Counted from the stretch's first letter, positions 6,605 through 15,685 are shown. The stretch: 64,000 nucleotides of DNA from Chloroflexota bacterium (GCA_016191435.1 JACPOQ010000043.1:1-64000), one strand, 5' to 3'. The notes: a model not told the origin generated them from the sequence alone. A program made the numbers and translations.

Positions 6605-9076
6605 TCAGCGCGCGGCAGCCTCGGCTTTCGCTTGCTCGCGGGCGGTGCGGGCGTACTTCTTCACGGGCGTGAGGACGATGGGCTCCATTTCGGGGGCATG
6701 GTAAGAGCGCTGGACCTGCCCCGAATCGGGAATGCCGTAGGCGGTGCTCCGTTGCCTGGGGACACGGCCGATGGAGCGGATGATTTCGTCCATGGTGGCG
6801 GGCGGGAGCTCCTGGCCGTGCTGGGTGCCGGCGGCGCGGGTGATGCTTTCGTTCATCAGGGTGCCGCCGAGGTCGTTACAGCCGGCCTGGAGGCACGCCT
6901 TCACGCCTTCGACGCCCATCTTCACCCACGACACCTGGATGTTCGTGATGTGCGGGTTCAGCACGAGCCGCGCGACGGCGTGCATGAGCACTGCTTCGCG
7001 GAACGTTGGGCCTTTGCGCGAATTGCCCTTGAGGTAGATGGGCGCCTCCATGTGCACGAACGGCAAGGGCACGAATTCGGTGATGCCGCCGGTGCGCCGC
7101 TGGAGGTGGCGGAGATGGAGGAGGTGGCGCGCCCATGAGTCGGGGCCGTCAATGTGGCCATACATGATCGTTGAGGTGGTCTTGAACCCGGCGTTGTGCG
7201 CCTCCTCAATGACCTGCAGCCACTGGGCCGTGTTTATCTTGTCCGGGCAGAGAATGGCGCGGACGCCGTCATCGAGGACTTCGGCGGCGGTGCCGGGGAG
7301 CGTGCCGAGGCCGGCATCCTTCAGCCGTGAGAGGAACTCTGGCAGCGTGACGCCAAGCGTCTCCGCCCCCTGCCAGACCTCGAGCGGCGAGAAGGCGTGG
7401 ACGTGCATCTGCGGGAGGGCGTCCTTGACGGCGCGCGTGATGGCGAGATAGGTCTCGCCCGTGTACTCGGGGTGGATGCCACCCTGCATGCAGACTTCGG
7501 TGCCGCCGCGCTCCCACGCTTCGCGGGCGCGCCGGACGATCTCGTCGGCGCCGAGGTCGTAGGGCTGGCCGCGAAGGTTCTCACTCATCTTGCCCTTGGA
7601 GAAGGCGCAGAACTGGCAGCGGAAGTAGCAGATGTTCGTGTAGTTGATGTTGCGGTTGACCACGTAGGTGACGGTGTCGCCGTTGGTCTCGCGGCGGAGC
7701 TGGTCGGCGGCTTCGCAGATGGCGAAGAAGTCCTCGCCGCGCGCGCGGAAGAGGCGCGCGACCTCGGGCTCGGTCACGTCTTCGCCGGCGCGGGCGCGGG
7801 CGACGATGGCCGCGACATCGGGGCTGACGTGATGGCGGGCGCGCGGCTCGTGGGGCGTCAGCACGTCCTCGTAGCCGGCGGGGATGGCGGTCAGCTCGCC
7901 GGGCGACCAATGCTCCGCGCGGGCAAAGCCTTCGCCGTCGATCTCGCGGACGACGGGCGTGCGCAGGGCGTCGTCGAGCCAGCGGTCGCCATCAAGGGCG
8001 TAGGCGGGGTAGATGGCGAGGCGCTCCTGAAGGAACTTCCCGCACCCGGCGGTATTCCGGCGCAGCTCCGCGAGGTGCGGCCACGGGGCTTCGGGGTTCA
8101 CGTGGTCCGGGGTCACGGGCGAGACGCCGCCCCAGTCATTCAGGCCGGCGGCGACGAGCTGCGGATAGAGGTCATAGCTGAGGTTCGGGGGCGCCTGGAT
8201 GTTCATTTCCGGGCCGAAGACGATGCGCGCGACGGCGATGCTCCAGAGCAGGTCATCGAGGTCCGGCTCGGGCGCATCGTGCATCTTCGTATCGGCCTTG
8301 GCGCGGAAGTTCTGGACGATGATCTCCTGGATGTGGCCGAATTCGTCGTGGAGGTCACGGAGCGCGAGGAAGGACTCGATGCGCTCGCGGCGGGTTTCGC
8401 CGATGCCGATGAGGATCCCGGACGTGAACGGCACCTGCAGCTCGCCGGCCCAGCGCATCGTCTGGAGGCGGGCCCTGGGGCGCTTGTCGGGGGAGCCGTA
8501 ATGGACCTGGCCCTTCTCGTGGAGCCGGTCGGTGACGCTTTCCAGCATGATGCCCTGCGAGACCGAGACGCGGCGGAGCGCGGCGATTTCGTCGCGCGTC
8601 ATGACGCCGGGGTTCGCGTGCGGGAGGAGGCCGGTCTCCTTCAACACGAGCGCGGACATGGCGGTGAGGTATTCGATGGTGGTGGCGTAGCCCATCTCGG
8701 CAAGCTCTTGCTTCGCGACCTTGTACCGGAGCTCGGGCTTGTCGCCGAGCGTGAAGAGCGCTTCATTGCACCCGGCGGCGGCGCCGGCGCGGGCGATTTC
8801 GAGCACCTGGTCCGGGGTCATGTAGGCGCGCTGGCCGGGGACGGGCGGCTTCGCGAACGTGCAGTAGTGGCAAACGTCGCGGCAGAGCTGAGTGAGCGGG
8901 ATGAAGACCTTGCGGGAGTAGGAGATAACGTTCCCGTGCCCGGCATCGCGGAGCTGCGAGGCGGCGTCGAGGAGCGGCGCGAGGTCGCCTTCGCCGGCGA
9001 GGGCGAGGGACTCGGCGGCCGTGGGGCGGCGGCCCGAGAGGACGGCGGCGAGGGTGTCGCGGGTGGTGATGTCCAT
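6605..9076 (-). CDS. fbiC: FO synthase, fused CofG-CofH
   Basis: 823-residue bifunctional radical-SAM enzyme that makes FO (7,8-didemethyl-8-hydroxy-5-deazariboflavin), the chromophore of coenzyme F420, from tyrosine and 5-amino-6-ribitylaminouracil. There are two radical-SAM halves, each with a CX3CX2C cluster. C65/C69/C72 in LCRDVCHYCTF belong to the CofG half, and a second set in NICYFRCQFCAFSKGK near residues 480-488 belongs to the CofH half. The fused form is typical of Actinobacteria and also occurs in Chloroflexota. ATG at 9076 with AGGAG 6 nt ahead. It is divergent from the HxlR regulator across a 112-nt region containing a perfect palindrome. Two LLM-class, F420-type oxidoreductases in this window are possible users of the cofactor. 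Confidence 0.95.
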   Translation of the reverse strand: MDITTRDTLAAVLSGRRPTAAESLALAGEGDLAPLLDAASQLRDAGHGNVISYSRKVFIPLTQLCRDVCHYCTFAKPPVPGQRAYMTPDQVLEIARAGAAAGCNEALFTLGDKPELRYKVAKQELAEMGYATTIEYLTAMSALVLKETGLLPHANPGVMTRDEIAALRRVSVSQGIMLESVTDRLHEKGQVHYGSPDKRPRARLQTMRWAGELQVPFTSGILIGIGETRRERIESFLALRDLHDEFGHIQEIIVQNFRAKADTKMHDAPEPDLDDLLWSIAVARIVFGPEMNIQAPPNLSYDLYPQLVAAGLNDWGGVSPVTPDHVNPEAPWPHLAELRRNTAGCGKFLQERLAIYPAYALDGDRWLDDALRTPVVREIDGEGFARAEHWSPGELTAIPAGYEDVLTPHEPRARHHVSPDVAAIVARARAGEDVTEPEVARLFRARGEDFFAICEAADQLRRETNGDTVTYVVNRNINYTNICYFRCQFCAFSKGKMSENLRGQPYDLGADEIVRRAREAWERGGTEVCMQGGIHPEYTGETYLAITRAVKDALPQMHVHAFSPLEVWQGAETLGVTLPEFLSRLKDAGLGTLPGTAAEVLDDGVRAILCPDKINTAQWLQVIEEAHNAGFKTTSTIMYGHIDGPDSWARHLLHLRHLQRRTGGITEFVPLPFVHMEAPIYLKGNSRKGPTFREAVLMHAVARLVLNPHITNIQVSWVKMGVEGVKACLQAGCNDLGGTLMNESITRAAGTQHGQELPPATMDEIIRSIGRVPRQRSTAYGIPDSGQVQRSYHAPEMEPIVLTPVKKYARTAREQAKAEAAAR

Positions 9077-9130
9077 GGTTTGCTCCTCGTGCCTGTAGCT
9101 CTCGTTTCTGGACTAGCTCCAGAATTTGGA

Positions 9131-9160
9131 TATACTCCGTCGCGGGGTTATCATAACCCC
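9131..9160 (+). promoter_or_regulatory. -10 TATACT (9131-9136) and 17-bp palindromic operator (9144-9160)
   Basis: A perfect palindrome, GGGGTTAT-c-ATAACCCC, occupies 9144-9160, just downstream of a plus-strand TATACT. Its minus-strand reading contains TATGAT, a possible -10 for fbiC. Lying between the divergent fbiC and HxlR-family genes, it is well placed as the binding site of the regulator itself. Confidence 0.6.
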
Positions 9161-9188
9161 GGACCCCATGGAGGGCGCAACCCACCCA

Positions 9189-9623
9189 ATGGCGCGTAAA
9201 GTCCGCTGCCCTGTTGCCAGCACGCTCGATATCGTCGGGGATCGCTGGACGCTGCTCATCGTGCGGGACCTCCTGCGCGGGCATGCGCGCTTTTCCGACT
9301 TGCACGAGAGCGTCGAAGGCGTCCCCGGGAGCGTGCTCAGCGACCGTCTGAAGCTGATGGAACGCGAAGGGATCGTGCACCGGCGGTTCTATAGCGACCA
9401 TCCGCCGCGGGCGGAGTATCACCTCACCGCCAAGGGCCACGGCCTGGGCGTCATCGTGGGGGCGCTGGCGGGATGGGGTGAGCAGCACGCCGAACACGAT
9501 CTCTCGCTGGTCGACAACGAGTGCGGGCACGGGGTCGCGGTGGTATACCACTGCCCGACGTGCGACCGCTCGGCGCCGCGCTCGCGGATCCGGATGGTGG
9601 GGGCGGATGGCGGAGGCGGCTGA
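9189..9623 (+). CDS. HxlR-family winged-helix transcriptional regulator
   Basis: 144-residue MarR/HxlR-type DNA-binding protein. The canonical HxlR signature CPVASTLDIVGDRWTLLIVR is at the N-terminus, followed by the winged-helix core (RFSDLHESVEGVPGSVLSDR, then LKLMEREGIVHRRFY). A C-terminal ECGH...CPTC cysteine pair suggests a small metal-binding tail, as in several family members. The start is placed at ATG 9189 (MARKVRCPVAS). An in-frame ATG at 9168 is possible but would leave almost no leader behind the palindrome. It probably represses itself and the divergent fbiC through the palindrome at 9144-9160; this is inference from position. Confidence 0.88.
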   Translation: MARKVRCPVASTLDIVGDRWTLLIVRDLLRGHARFSDLHESVEGVPGSVLSDRLKLMEREGIVHRRFYSDHPPRAEYHLTAKGHGLGVIVGALAGWGEQHAEHDLSLVDNECGHGVAVVYHCPTCDRSAPRSRIRMVGADGGGG

Positions 9624-9647
9624 AGTGGCGCACGGAGGCCGGCGCGT

Positions 9648-9677
9648 TTGCCGCCGTTCCCTCGCGGGCGATAGACT
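9648..9677 (+). promoter_or_regulatory. Sigma70-type promoter of coaE
   Basis: TTGCCG (9648-9653), an 18-nt spacer and TAGACT (9672-9677). The TTG start codon of coaE lies 37 nt further on. Confidence 0.55.
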
Positions 9678-9714
9678 GAACGTTCGATCTGACCCCCACG
9701 TCCCGGAGAGCCCT

Positions 9715-10344
9715 TTGCGCGTCATCGGCCTGACTGGCGGGATTGCCAGCGGAAAATCCACTGTGACCCGATTCTTTCGCGACCGGGGCATCCCGGTCAT
9801 CGATGCGGACCTGCTCGGCCATCGCACGTATGAGCCCGGTTCGGACACGTTCGCGGCGGTCGTTAAGACGTTCGGCGATGAGCTCGTGGCGCCGGACGGG
9901 ACCATCGACCGGAAGGTGCTCGGCGGCAAGGTCTTCGGCAAGCCCGAAGAGCTGAAGCGCCTCACGGACATCGTCTGGCCCGGGATCCGCAAGTTGGCCA
10001 GCCTGGAATTGGGCGAGCTGGAGACGGCGGGCAACGAGCTCGCGGTGCTCGAAGCGGCGGTGCTGTTCGAAGCGGGCTGGGAAGACCTCGTGGACGAGGT
10101 CTGGGTGGTCGTCGTCGAGCCGGACATCGCGGTGCAGCGGCTGGAGACGCGGAACGGCCTCGACGAGGCGGCGGCGCGGGCGCGCATTGCATCGCAGCTT
10201 TCGAATGCGGAACGCACCAGCAAGGCGGACATCGTCATCGAGAACAATGGCTCCCTCGAAGCGCTCGAAGCGCGCATCGAGGAGGCATGGGGACATCTAA
10301 AAGAACGGCTGCAGGGCAGCGCGGAGGCCAGTACCAATGGTTGA
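9715..10344 (+). CDS. coaE: Dephospho-CoA kinase
   Basis: 209-residue P-loop kinase for the last step of coenzyme A synthesis, phosphorylating the 3'-hydroxyl of the dephospho-CoA ribose with ATP. The P-loop is [12 protein letters not shown] at the N-terminus. The motif [20 protein letters not shown] follows, and [20 protein letters not shown] is the conserved CoaE middle section. The TTG start at 9715 has GGAG at about 9705 and puts the P-loop at the expected position; longer in-frame extensions upstream are not supported. The 3' end overlaps the MoxR ATPase gene by 8 nt, indicating co-transcription. Confidence 0.93.
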   Translation: MRVIGLTGGIASGKSTVTRFFRDRGIPVIDADLLGHRTYEPGSDTFAAVVKTFGDELVAPDGTIDRKVLGGKVFGKPEELKRLTDIVWPGIRKLASLELGELETAGNELAVLEAAVLFEAGWEDLVDEVWVVVVEPDIAVQRLETRNGLDEAAARARIASQLSNAERTSKADIVIENNGSLEALEARIEEAWGHLKERLQGSAEASTNG

Positions 10345-11224
10345 CACGGCGATGCACGAAACGGCATTCATCCACGCGGCCGAGGAATACACGGTCCAGG
10401 AGGAGCCGTATTACCTCCCGATCGCCGACGAGATCGAGCTGTTCGAGACAGCCTACGCGCAGCGCATCCCGGTGCTGCTGAAGGGCCCGACGGGCGCCGG
10501 CAAAACGCGCTTCGTGGAATACATGGCCTGGCGCCTTGGGCGGCCCTTCAGCAAGGTTTCGGCCCGCACAGGCGTCGAGGCCGAGCATCGCAAGCCGCTC
10601 ATCACCGTCGCCTGCCACGAGGACCTGACGGCGAGCGATCTCGTCGGACGCTACCTCCTGGATACGGACGGCACCCGTTGGGTCGATGGTCCGTTGACGC
10701 GGGCGGTGAAGGTTGGCGCCATCTGTTACCTCGACGAGGTAGTCGAAGCACGCAAGGACACGACGGTCCTGATCCACCCGCTCACCGACTACCGGCGGCT
10801 GCTGCCGATCGAGAAGCTGGGGCAGGTAATCGAAGCGGCGGACGGCTTCTTGCTGGTGATCTCGTACAACCCGGGCTACCAGAGCGCGCTGAAGGACCTC
10901 AAGCACTCCACTCGCCAGCGGTTCATCTCGATCGAGTTCGGCTACCCGCCGAAGGAGCAGGAGACCGACATCATCGCGCACGAATCCGGCGTGGCGCGGA
11001 ACGTGGCCGGTGACCTCGCCAAGCTCGGCGAAAAGGTGCGCAACTTGCGCGAGCACGGGCTCAGCGAAGGCGTCTCCACGCGCCTGCTCATCTATGCGGG
11101 GCGGCTGATCGCCAACGGAGTCGCGCCGCGCCGCGCCTGCCAGGTAGCGGTCACGTGGTCGCTCACGGACGATCAAGAGGTGCAGCGAAGCATCGAGGAA
11201 GTGGTGACGAGCATCTTCGAATAG
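10337..11224 (+). CDS. MoxR-family AAA+ ATPase (CbbQ/NorQ-like)
   Basis: 295-residue AAA+ ATPase of the MoxR branch. Walker A is GPTGAGKT (residues 50-57) and Walker B is AICYLDEV (about residues 129-136). The CbbQ/NorQ hallmark sequences [17 protein letters not shown] and [15 protein letters not shown] are present. Such ATPases work with a VWA protein (CbbO/NorD type) as a chaperone that activates a metalloenzyme or inserts a cofactor. The partner is the VWA protein at 12415, separated here by a four-helix-bundle gene and a phosphoesterase. The gene overlaps coaE by 8 nt, and the last base of its TAG stop is the first base of the inverted repeat of the inserted element. Confidence 0.92.
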   Translation: MVDTAMHETAFIHAAEEYTVQEEPYYLPIADEIELFETAYAQRIPVLLKGPTGAGKTRFVEYMAWRLGRPFSKVSARTGVEAEHRKPLITVACHEDLTASDLVGRYLLDTDGTRWVDGPLTRAVKVGAICYLDEVVEARKDTTVLIHPLTDYRRLLPIEKLGQVIEAADGFLLVISYNPGYQSALKDLKHSTRQRFISIEFGYPPKEQETDIIAHESGVARNVAGDLAKLGEKVRNLREHGLSEGVSTRLLIYAGRLIANGVAPRRACQVAVTWSLTDDQEVQRSIEEVVTSIFE

Positions 11225-11252
11225 TGCTGAGTCCTGAGTGCTGAGTGCTGAG
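11224..11252 (+). repeat. Left 29-nt inverted repeat (four heptamers)
   Basis: Heptamer array GTGCTGA / GTCCTGA / GTGCTGA / GTGCTGA plus one G. It matches the right repeat at 28 of 29 positions and the copy inside queG at 27 of 29. Confidence 0.9.
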
Positions 11253-11307
11253 CCAGCTTGAGGCATAGTTGGCATCGGGCCGGAACCGAATCCGGTGCGG
11301 AGGAGTC

Positions 11308-11730
11308 ATGGTCACCGATGGATCCGTTCGGCGGTTCGAGGACCTGATCGCATGGCAGAAGGCACGGGCGCTGACGAAGAGCGTGTATCTGGTAACTCGA
11401 GAAGGGCGATTCGCGCGTGATTTTGGGCTTAGTTCGCAGATCCAGCGTTCAGCGGTTTCGGTGATGGCGAACATCGCGGAAGGATTCGAACGGAACCGGA
11501 AGGCCGAATTTCACCAGTTCCTCTCGACTGCGAAAGCCTCCTGCGCCGAGGTGCGCTCACATCTTTATGTCGCCTTAGACGTTGGCTATCTCGATGAACC
11601 TACATTCTGGTCCCTCTTGAAACAGGCAGAAGAAGTCTCGCGCGTCGTGGGCGGTCTCCGCGCGTCCGTCGAACGCTTCAATCGCCTCGAGACGACCTCA
11701 GCACCCAGCACTCAGGACTCAGCACCTTGA
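11308..11730 (+). CDS. Four-helix bundle protein (23S rRNA intervening-sequence protein family)
   Basis: 140-residue all-helical protein of the S23/IVP four-helix bundle family (TIGR02436-like), first found inside 23S rRNA intervening sequences and related to Avd of diversity-generating retroelements. Signature segments are [40 protein letters not shown] and [20 protein letters not shown]. The biochemical role is unknown; a basic nucleic-acid-binding bundle is plausible. The ATG at 11308 is chosen because CGGAGGAG lies just ahead. The last 12 residues ([12 protein letters not shown]) are encoded by the right inverted repeat, so the stop is set by the element's edge and overlaps the next gene's TTG start. 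The flanking inverted repeats suggest a self-contained unit. Confidence 0.85.
   Translation: MVTDGSVRRFEDLIAWQKARALTKSVYLVTREGRFARDFGLSSQIQRSAVSVMANIAEGFERNRKAEFHQFLSTAKASCAEVRSHLYVALDVGYLDEPTFWSLLKQAEEVSRVVGGLRASVERFNRLETTSAPSTQDSAP
11697..11725 (-). repeat. Right 29-nt inverted repeat (four heptamers)
   Basis: Reverse complement reads GTGCTGA / GTCCTGA / GTGCTGG / GTGCTGA plus G, one mismatch to the left repeat. It lies inside the 3' end of the four-helix-bundle coding sequence. Confidence 0.9.
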
Positions 11731-12341
11731 GGGTGGGCATCGTCTCCGACATTCACTGCAACCTCCAGGGACTGGAGACGGCCGTGGAGCTGATGGCGCC
11801 GTATGACGCGCTGCTGTGCGCGGGGGACTCGGTGTTCCAATTCCGGTGGTCGAACGAGGTGGTGGCGCGGCTGCGGGAGCTGGGGGCGTATGTCGTGTTG
11901 GGCAACCACGAAGAGACGCTGCTGGGGCCGGACGGGGTGCGGGCGCTCTCATCGCCGAAGGTGGACCAGGAGCTGGTAGCGTGGCTGCGCGAGCAGCCCT
12001 ACCGGCGCGACCTCGTGTTCGATGGCAAGCGGGTGCTGCTGACGCATGGGTCGCCGTGGGAGCCGTGGAAGGAGTACCACTACCCCCATGAGACCGTCTG
12101 GGCGAAGGCGGCATCGCTGGACACCGAGGTGCTGGTGGTGGGGCATACGCACTTCCAGATGGCGCAGCGCTTCGGCAATGTGCTCGTGATCAACCCCGGC
12201 TCGGCGGGGGACCCGCGGGACCATCGCAACAGGTTCCAGCTCTCGTGCGCGGCCTGGGACACGACAAGCGGGGAAGTGACGTTTTACGATTATCCTGACC
12301 CCACGAGAAACTTCGCCATGTCCTCGGGGCAACTGGCGTGA
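11727..12341 (+). CDS. Metallophosphoesterase family protein
   Basis: 204-residue calcineurin-like phosphoesterase of the YfcE type with a complete dinuclear metal site: [30 protein letters not shown] and VVGHTHFQ. It would hydrolyse a phosphodiester or phosphomonoester; the substrate is unknown. The TTG at 11727 lies 2 nt after the right inverted repeat of the four-helix element and overlaps its stop codon; a GTG at 11733 is an alternative. The original start and Shine-Dalgarno may therefore have been altered by the insertion. The gene sits between the MoxR ATPase and the VWA protein, which are normally neighbours. Confidence 0.85.
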   Translation: MRVGIVSDIHCNLQGLETAVELMAPYDALLCAGDSVFQFRWSNEVVARLRELGAYVVLGNHEETLLGPDGVRALSSPKVDQELVAWLREQPYRRDLVFDGKRVLLTHGSPWEPWKEYHYPHETVWAKAASLDTEVLVVGHTHFQMAQRFGNVLVINPGSAGDPRDHRNRFQLSCAAWDTTSGEVTFYDYPDPTRNFAMSSGQLA

Positions 12342-12414
12342 GGCCGTTGCGGCCGCACCGGCCGGCGCGTCCGGGAACATGGTTCATGCGCGGAAGCGCG
12401 AAAGAGCAGGCAGC

Positions 12415-15400
12415 ATGAGCATCGTCGGCGAACTTCTGGCCCGCCACCAGGTCCGGCTGTCGGGGTTCCCTGCGCCGCTCCAGCAACACTACGAGGCCGG
12501 ACTGCGGGCGCTCGCGCCACGCTTGAGCCCTTCGCAGCTGCAGATCTGGTCGGAGACGGGCGTCGAGTTGACGGCGTTGAGCCTTCGTTCGTGGGAGGCG
12601 GCGGTCGAGTACTTCAAGGCCGGTACCGTGCTGCCGGAGAACGCCACATGGGACTCCATCGAAGCGCTCGGGCGGGAGGCGATCACGATGGCGGCGGAAT
12701 CGGCGCCGCTGGCGGTGTCGTTCCTGCGCTCCGCGCCGGGGGCGATCCAGGCGGTGGGGCCAAACCACGTACGCCAGTGGGCCGACCTCGGGCGGCGGCT
12801 CTACAAGGGCAACTGGAAGAGCTCGTCGCTGGCGGCGCAGTTCTATGACCTCGGGCCCAACGTGTTCCAGGTGATGCGCGTCGGCCAGGTGAGCCGGCTC
12901 GTGCTCTTCATCGACGAGCTCTCGCGGCACAGCTACGAACTGGCGTCGGCCTGCCTGAGCTCGGCGCCGGCGGTGCTCGGAAAGCTGGACGAAGGCGACC
13001 GCCTGCCATTCATCGCGTTCGCGGTCGAGCTCGCGCAATCGAGCTGGGCCGACTCGCGGCTCTACTTCGAGCGCGGCGCGCCGTTGCTGCAGAAGGTGCA
13101 CGGGCCGCTGCGCGAGCGCTACTTGCTGCTGGCGGCGCAGGTCGCGCGGGGCCACAACCGCTCGGCGTTCCAGTACTTCGAAGAGGCGGCGGTCGCCTTT
13201 GGCGAGCTGGAGCCAGATGACCACCACAAGGTAGTGGAGCTGGCGGAGCAGTTGGCGCCGTACTCTTCGTTCGCGGCGATGGACTTCATCACCAGCGTCC
13301 CGCGCGTGCTGCAGCGCATCCGCATCGATGAGCTGGAGCCGTGGCAGCAGGCGGGCTTCCGCATCCTCCAGCACAGCCACGATGGAGGCGAGGCCTATTT
13401 CCGCCTGCAGTCTACACGCGGCGAGGACATCCTCGACACGCTCTCGGCGCGCGTGGAGCTATCGAAGGTGGGCGAAATCCTCCGGCTGTACTGCAAGGCG
13501 CTCACGGGCAGGAACCTGAGCGTCCAGACCACCGCGTCGCTCGCCGAGAAGGGCATCGGCTGGGTGGACCAGCAGAAGGCGAGCACCGAGGGCACGACCA
13601 TTTTCCTGCCCGAAGTGATGGAGCGGTACACGGAGAAGGACGAGAACTTCGCGGCCATCAAGGTGTTCGCGACGCACCAGGCCGCGCGGCTCGAGCTCGG
13701 CAGCTTCGACTTCCGCTTCGACCGTTCGCCGGCGGTCTTCGAAGACTCGCGGCCGGCCGCCACCGAGGGATTCACGAGCACCGCGGTGACGGACATCGAG
13801 CGGTTCTTCGACCTCTTCCCCGACCGCCAGCTCGCGAGCGACCTGTTCACCGTCGTCGAGGACGGGCGCATCGACGCGGCGATCAAGCGCGAATACGGCG
13901 GCATCCGGCGCGCGCTCACGCGCATGCAGAAGGCCGCGCTGGGTGCGCGCGAGGACGTGCGCCGCATGCCATTGCGGACTGCCTTCGTGGAGAATCTCGT
14001 GCGGGCCAGCCTCGATGGATCAGACGCGGTGCTCTACCCCAGGGGCCGCGCCGCGGAGATGGCACAGGGGCTCGGGCTGCTGAAGGCGGTCGCGGTGCCG
14101 GAGGCGGTAGTCGAGGACTCTGGTGAAGCGACGATGCGCCTCTACCGGCTCGCGCTCACCATCCCCAACGTCTTCGAGGAGCAGGAAGACGGCGAGTGGG
14201 ACTCGGTCGAACCGATGGATGGCATGGAACAGGGCGGCATGGAAGGCGGCGGCGAGATGGGTGGCCAGGGCGGCGAAATGCAGCCGGGCGATGTCGGGGA
14301 GGGCGAGGAGGAGTACCAGAGCCCCGACGACGTCGACTACCGGGGCGATTTCAAGCCGGAGCTGGTGCAGTTGCTGATGAAGCTGCGCAAGGACGCGCAG
14401 GGCGGCAATGCCGGCGAGATGTCGCCCACGCCGCTGACCGAGGAGCAGCTCAAGGAGCTGCTCGAAAAGAGCATGGACTTCGACCTCGATTCGCTGATGG
14501 AAGGCGACCTGGACGCGACCACGGGCATGTTCATGTCCAACCTGATGAAAGAGGCGGGCACGCCAAGCCAGGACAAAGATTCGAAGAAGGGCGACCCGAC
14601 AAGCGACCAGAGCTCTGGCGAGGGCGAAGGCGAGGAGGCGCTCGTCCCGCTTATCACGACGTACTACTACGACGAGTGGGACTTCCGCGCGCAGGACTAC
14701 AAGCCACGCTGGTGCGCGGTGAAGGAACAGAAGCTCGACCAGGGCGAAGAAAACTTCTATGAGAACGCGTTACGGGAGCACGCCGGGCTCGTCGCGCAGA
14801 CGCGCAAGCAGTTCGAGCTGATGAAGCCGGAGCTGTTCCGCAAGATCAAGCGGCTCCCCGACGGCGAGGACTTCGACCTGGATGGCGCGATCGAATGGAT
14901 GATCGAGCGGCGGGCGGGCGTGTATCCGAACGACAAAATCTACTGGCGGCGGAACAAGATCGAGCGCGACGTGGCCGTCGCGTTCCTCATCGACATGTCG
15001 GCCAGCACCGACGAAGAGATCAACAAGCGCGAGAAGAAGTACGACGAAGACGAGTACGATGACGACCCGCGCAAGTACCTGAGCTGGTGGGTGTCGAAGC
15101 GCCGCCAGGAGCTGACGGCGCCGCCCAAGCGCATCATCGACCTCGAAAAGGAATCGACGGTGCTGCTGATGACGGCGCTCGAGACGATCGGCGACCAGTA
15201 CGGCATCTACGGCTTTTCCGGGTACGGGCGCGACAACGTCGAGTTCTTCGTGATCAAGGATTTCGATGAGCACCTGGACCATGCGATCAAACAGCGGCTT
15301 GACAAGATCACACCGATCCGCTCGACGCGCATGGGCCCGGCGATTCGTCACGCCACCTACAAGCTCAACCTGACCGATGCGAAGGTGAAGATCCTCGTCC

Positions 15401-15654
15401 TGCTCAGCGATGGGCGTCCCCAGGACCACGGCTACGGGCGGGACCGCACTGAAAAGGAATACGCCATCCACGACACGAAGCAGGCGCTGAACGAAGCGAA
15501 GCGCGAGGGCATCACGCCGTTCGCGCTGACCGTCGACCGGGCCGGGCACGACTACCTGAAGACGATGTGCGAGGACATGGGCTACGAAGTTGTCGCCGAC
15601 ATCGAGGCGTTGCCGAGCCGGCTGCCGACGCTGTACCGGCGCCTCACGGAGTGA
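12415..15654 (+). CDS. Giant VWA-domain protein, NorD/CbbO-like partner of MoxR
   Basis: 1079-residue protein. The first roughly 550 residues form an all-helical region with repeated alanine-rich segments (for example FLRSAPGAIQAVGPNHVRQW). A very acidic, glycine- and methionine-rich linker follows (about 600-680, for example MDGMEQGGMEGGGEMGGQGG). The C-terminus is a von Willebrand A domain. Its MIDAS begins at D860 (FLIDMSAST), with KILVLLSDGRPQDHGYG near residue 1000. NorD/CbbO proteins recruit MoxR-type ATPases through the VWA domain to remodel a target enzyme. The N-terminal helical half is longer than in typical CbbO (about 780 residues total), so the target may differ. The ATG at 12415 is preferred over 12379; neither has a strong Shine-Dalgarno. 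Confidence 0.85.
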   Translation: MSIVGELLARHQVRLSGFPAPLQQHYEAGLRALAPRLSPSQLQIWSETGVELTALSLRSWEAAVEYFKAGTVLPENATWDSIEALGREAITMAAESAPLAVSFLRSAPGAIQAVGPNHVRQWADLGRRLYKGNWKSSSLAAQFYDLGPNVFQVMRVGQVSRLVLFIDELSRHSYELASACLSSAPAVLGKLDEGDRLPFIAFAVELAQSSWADSRLYFERGAPLLQKVHGPLRERYLLLAAQVARGHNRSAFQYFEEAAVAFGELEPDDHHKVVELAEQLAPYSSFAAMDFITSVPRVLQRIRIDELEPWQQAGFRILQHSHDGGEAYFRLQSTRGEDILDTLSARVELSKVGEILRLYCKALTGRNLSVQTTASLAEKGIGWVDQQKASTEGTTIFLPEVMERYTEKDENFAAIKVFATHQAARLELGSFDFRFDRSPAVFEDSRPAATEGFTSTAVTDIERFFDLFPDRQLASDLFTVVEDGRIDAAIKREYGGIRRALTRMQKAALGAREDVRRMPLRTAFVENLVRASLDGSDAVLYPRGRAAEMAQGLGLLKAVAVPEAVVEDSGEATMRLYRLALTIPNVFEEQEDGEWDSVEPMDGMEQGGMEGGGEMGGQGGEMQPGDVGEGEEEYQSPDDVDYRGDFKPELVQLLMKLRKDAQGGNAGEMSPTPLTEEQLKELLEKSMDFDLDSLMEGDLDATTGMFMSNLMKEAGTPSQDKDSKKGDPTSDQSSGEGEGEEALVPLITTYYYDEWDFRAQDYKPRWCAVKEQKLDQGEENFYENALREHAGLVAQTRKQFELMKPELFRKIKRLPDGEDFDLDGAIEWMIERRAGVYPNDKIYWRRNKIERDVAVAFLIDMSASTDEEINKREKKYDEDEYDDDPRKYLSWWVSKRRQELTAPPKRIIDLEKESTVLLMTALETIGDQYGIYGFSGYGRDNVEFFVIKDFDEHLDHAIKQRLDKITPIRSTRMGPAIRHATYKLNLTDAKVKILVLLSDGRPQDHGYGRDRTEKEYAIHDTKQALNEAKREGITPFALTVDRAGHDYLKTMCEDMGYEVVADIEALPSRLPTLYRRLTE

Positions 15655-15685
15655 TGGTGGTGCGTCCTTGGCGCGGGGGTGCGGG

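Larger units (their letters stand above)
11224..11725 (+). mobile_element. Putative small mobile element: inverted GTGCTGA repeats around a four-helix-bundle gene
   Basis: Two 29-nt inverted repeats bound a 502-bp segment holding one gene. The left copy (11224-11252) has the heptamers GTGCTGA, GTCCTGA, GTGCTGA, GTGCTGA plus G. The right copy (11697-11725) is its reverse complement except for one base (third heptamer GTGCTGG). The segment fits precisely between the MoxR stop codon and the phosphoesterase start, interrupting an otherwise typical MoxR-VWA operon. No obvious target-site duplication was found. The interpretation as a mobile element is inference; the repeat geometry is seen directly. 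Confidence 0.6.

Noticed and set aside
7397..9199. 600-codon plus-strand open frame opposite fbiC
   Set aside because: Antisense shadow of a clearly identified gene; its composition (Gly/Val/Ala/Glu/Asp-rich with no family motif) is typical of GC-rich antisense frames.
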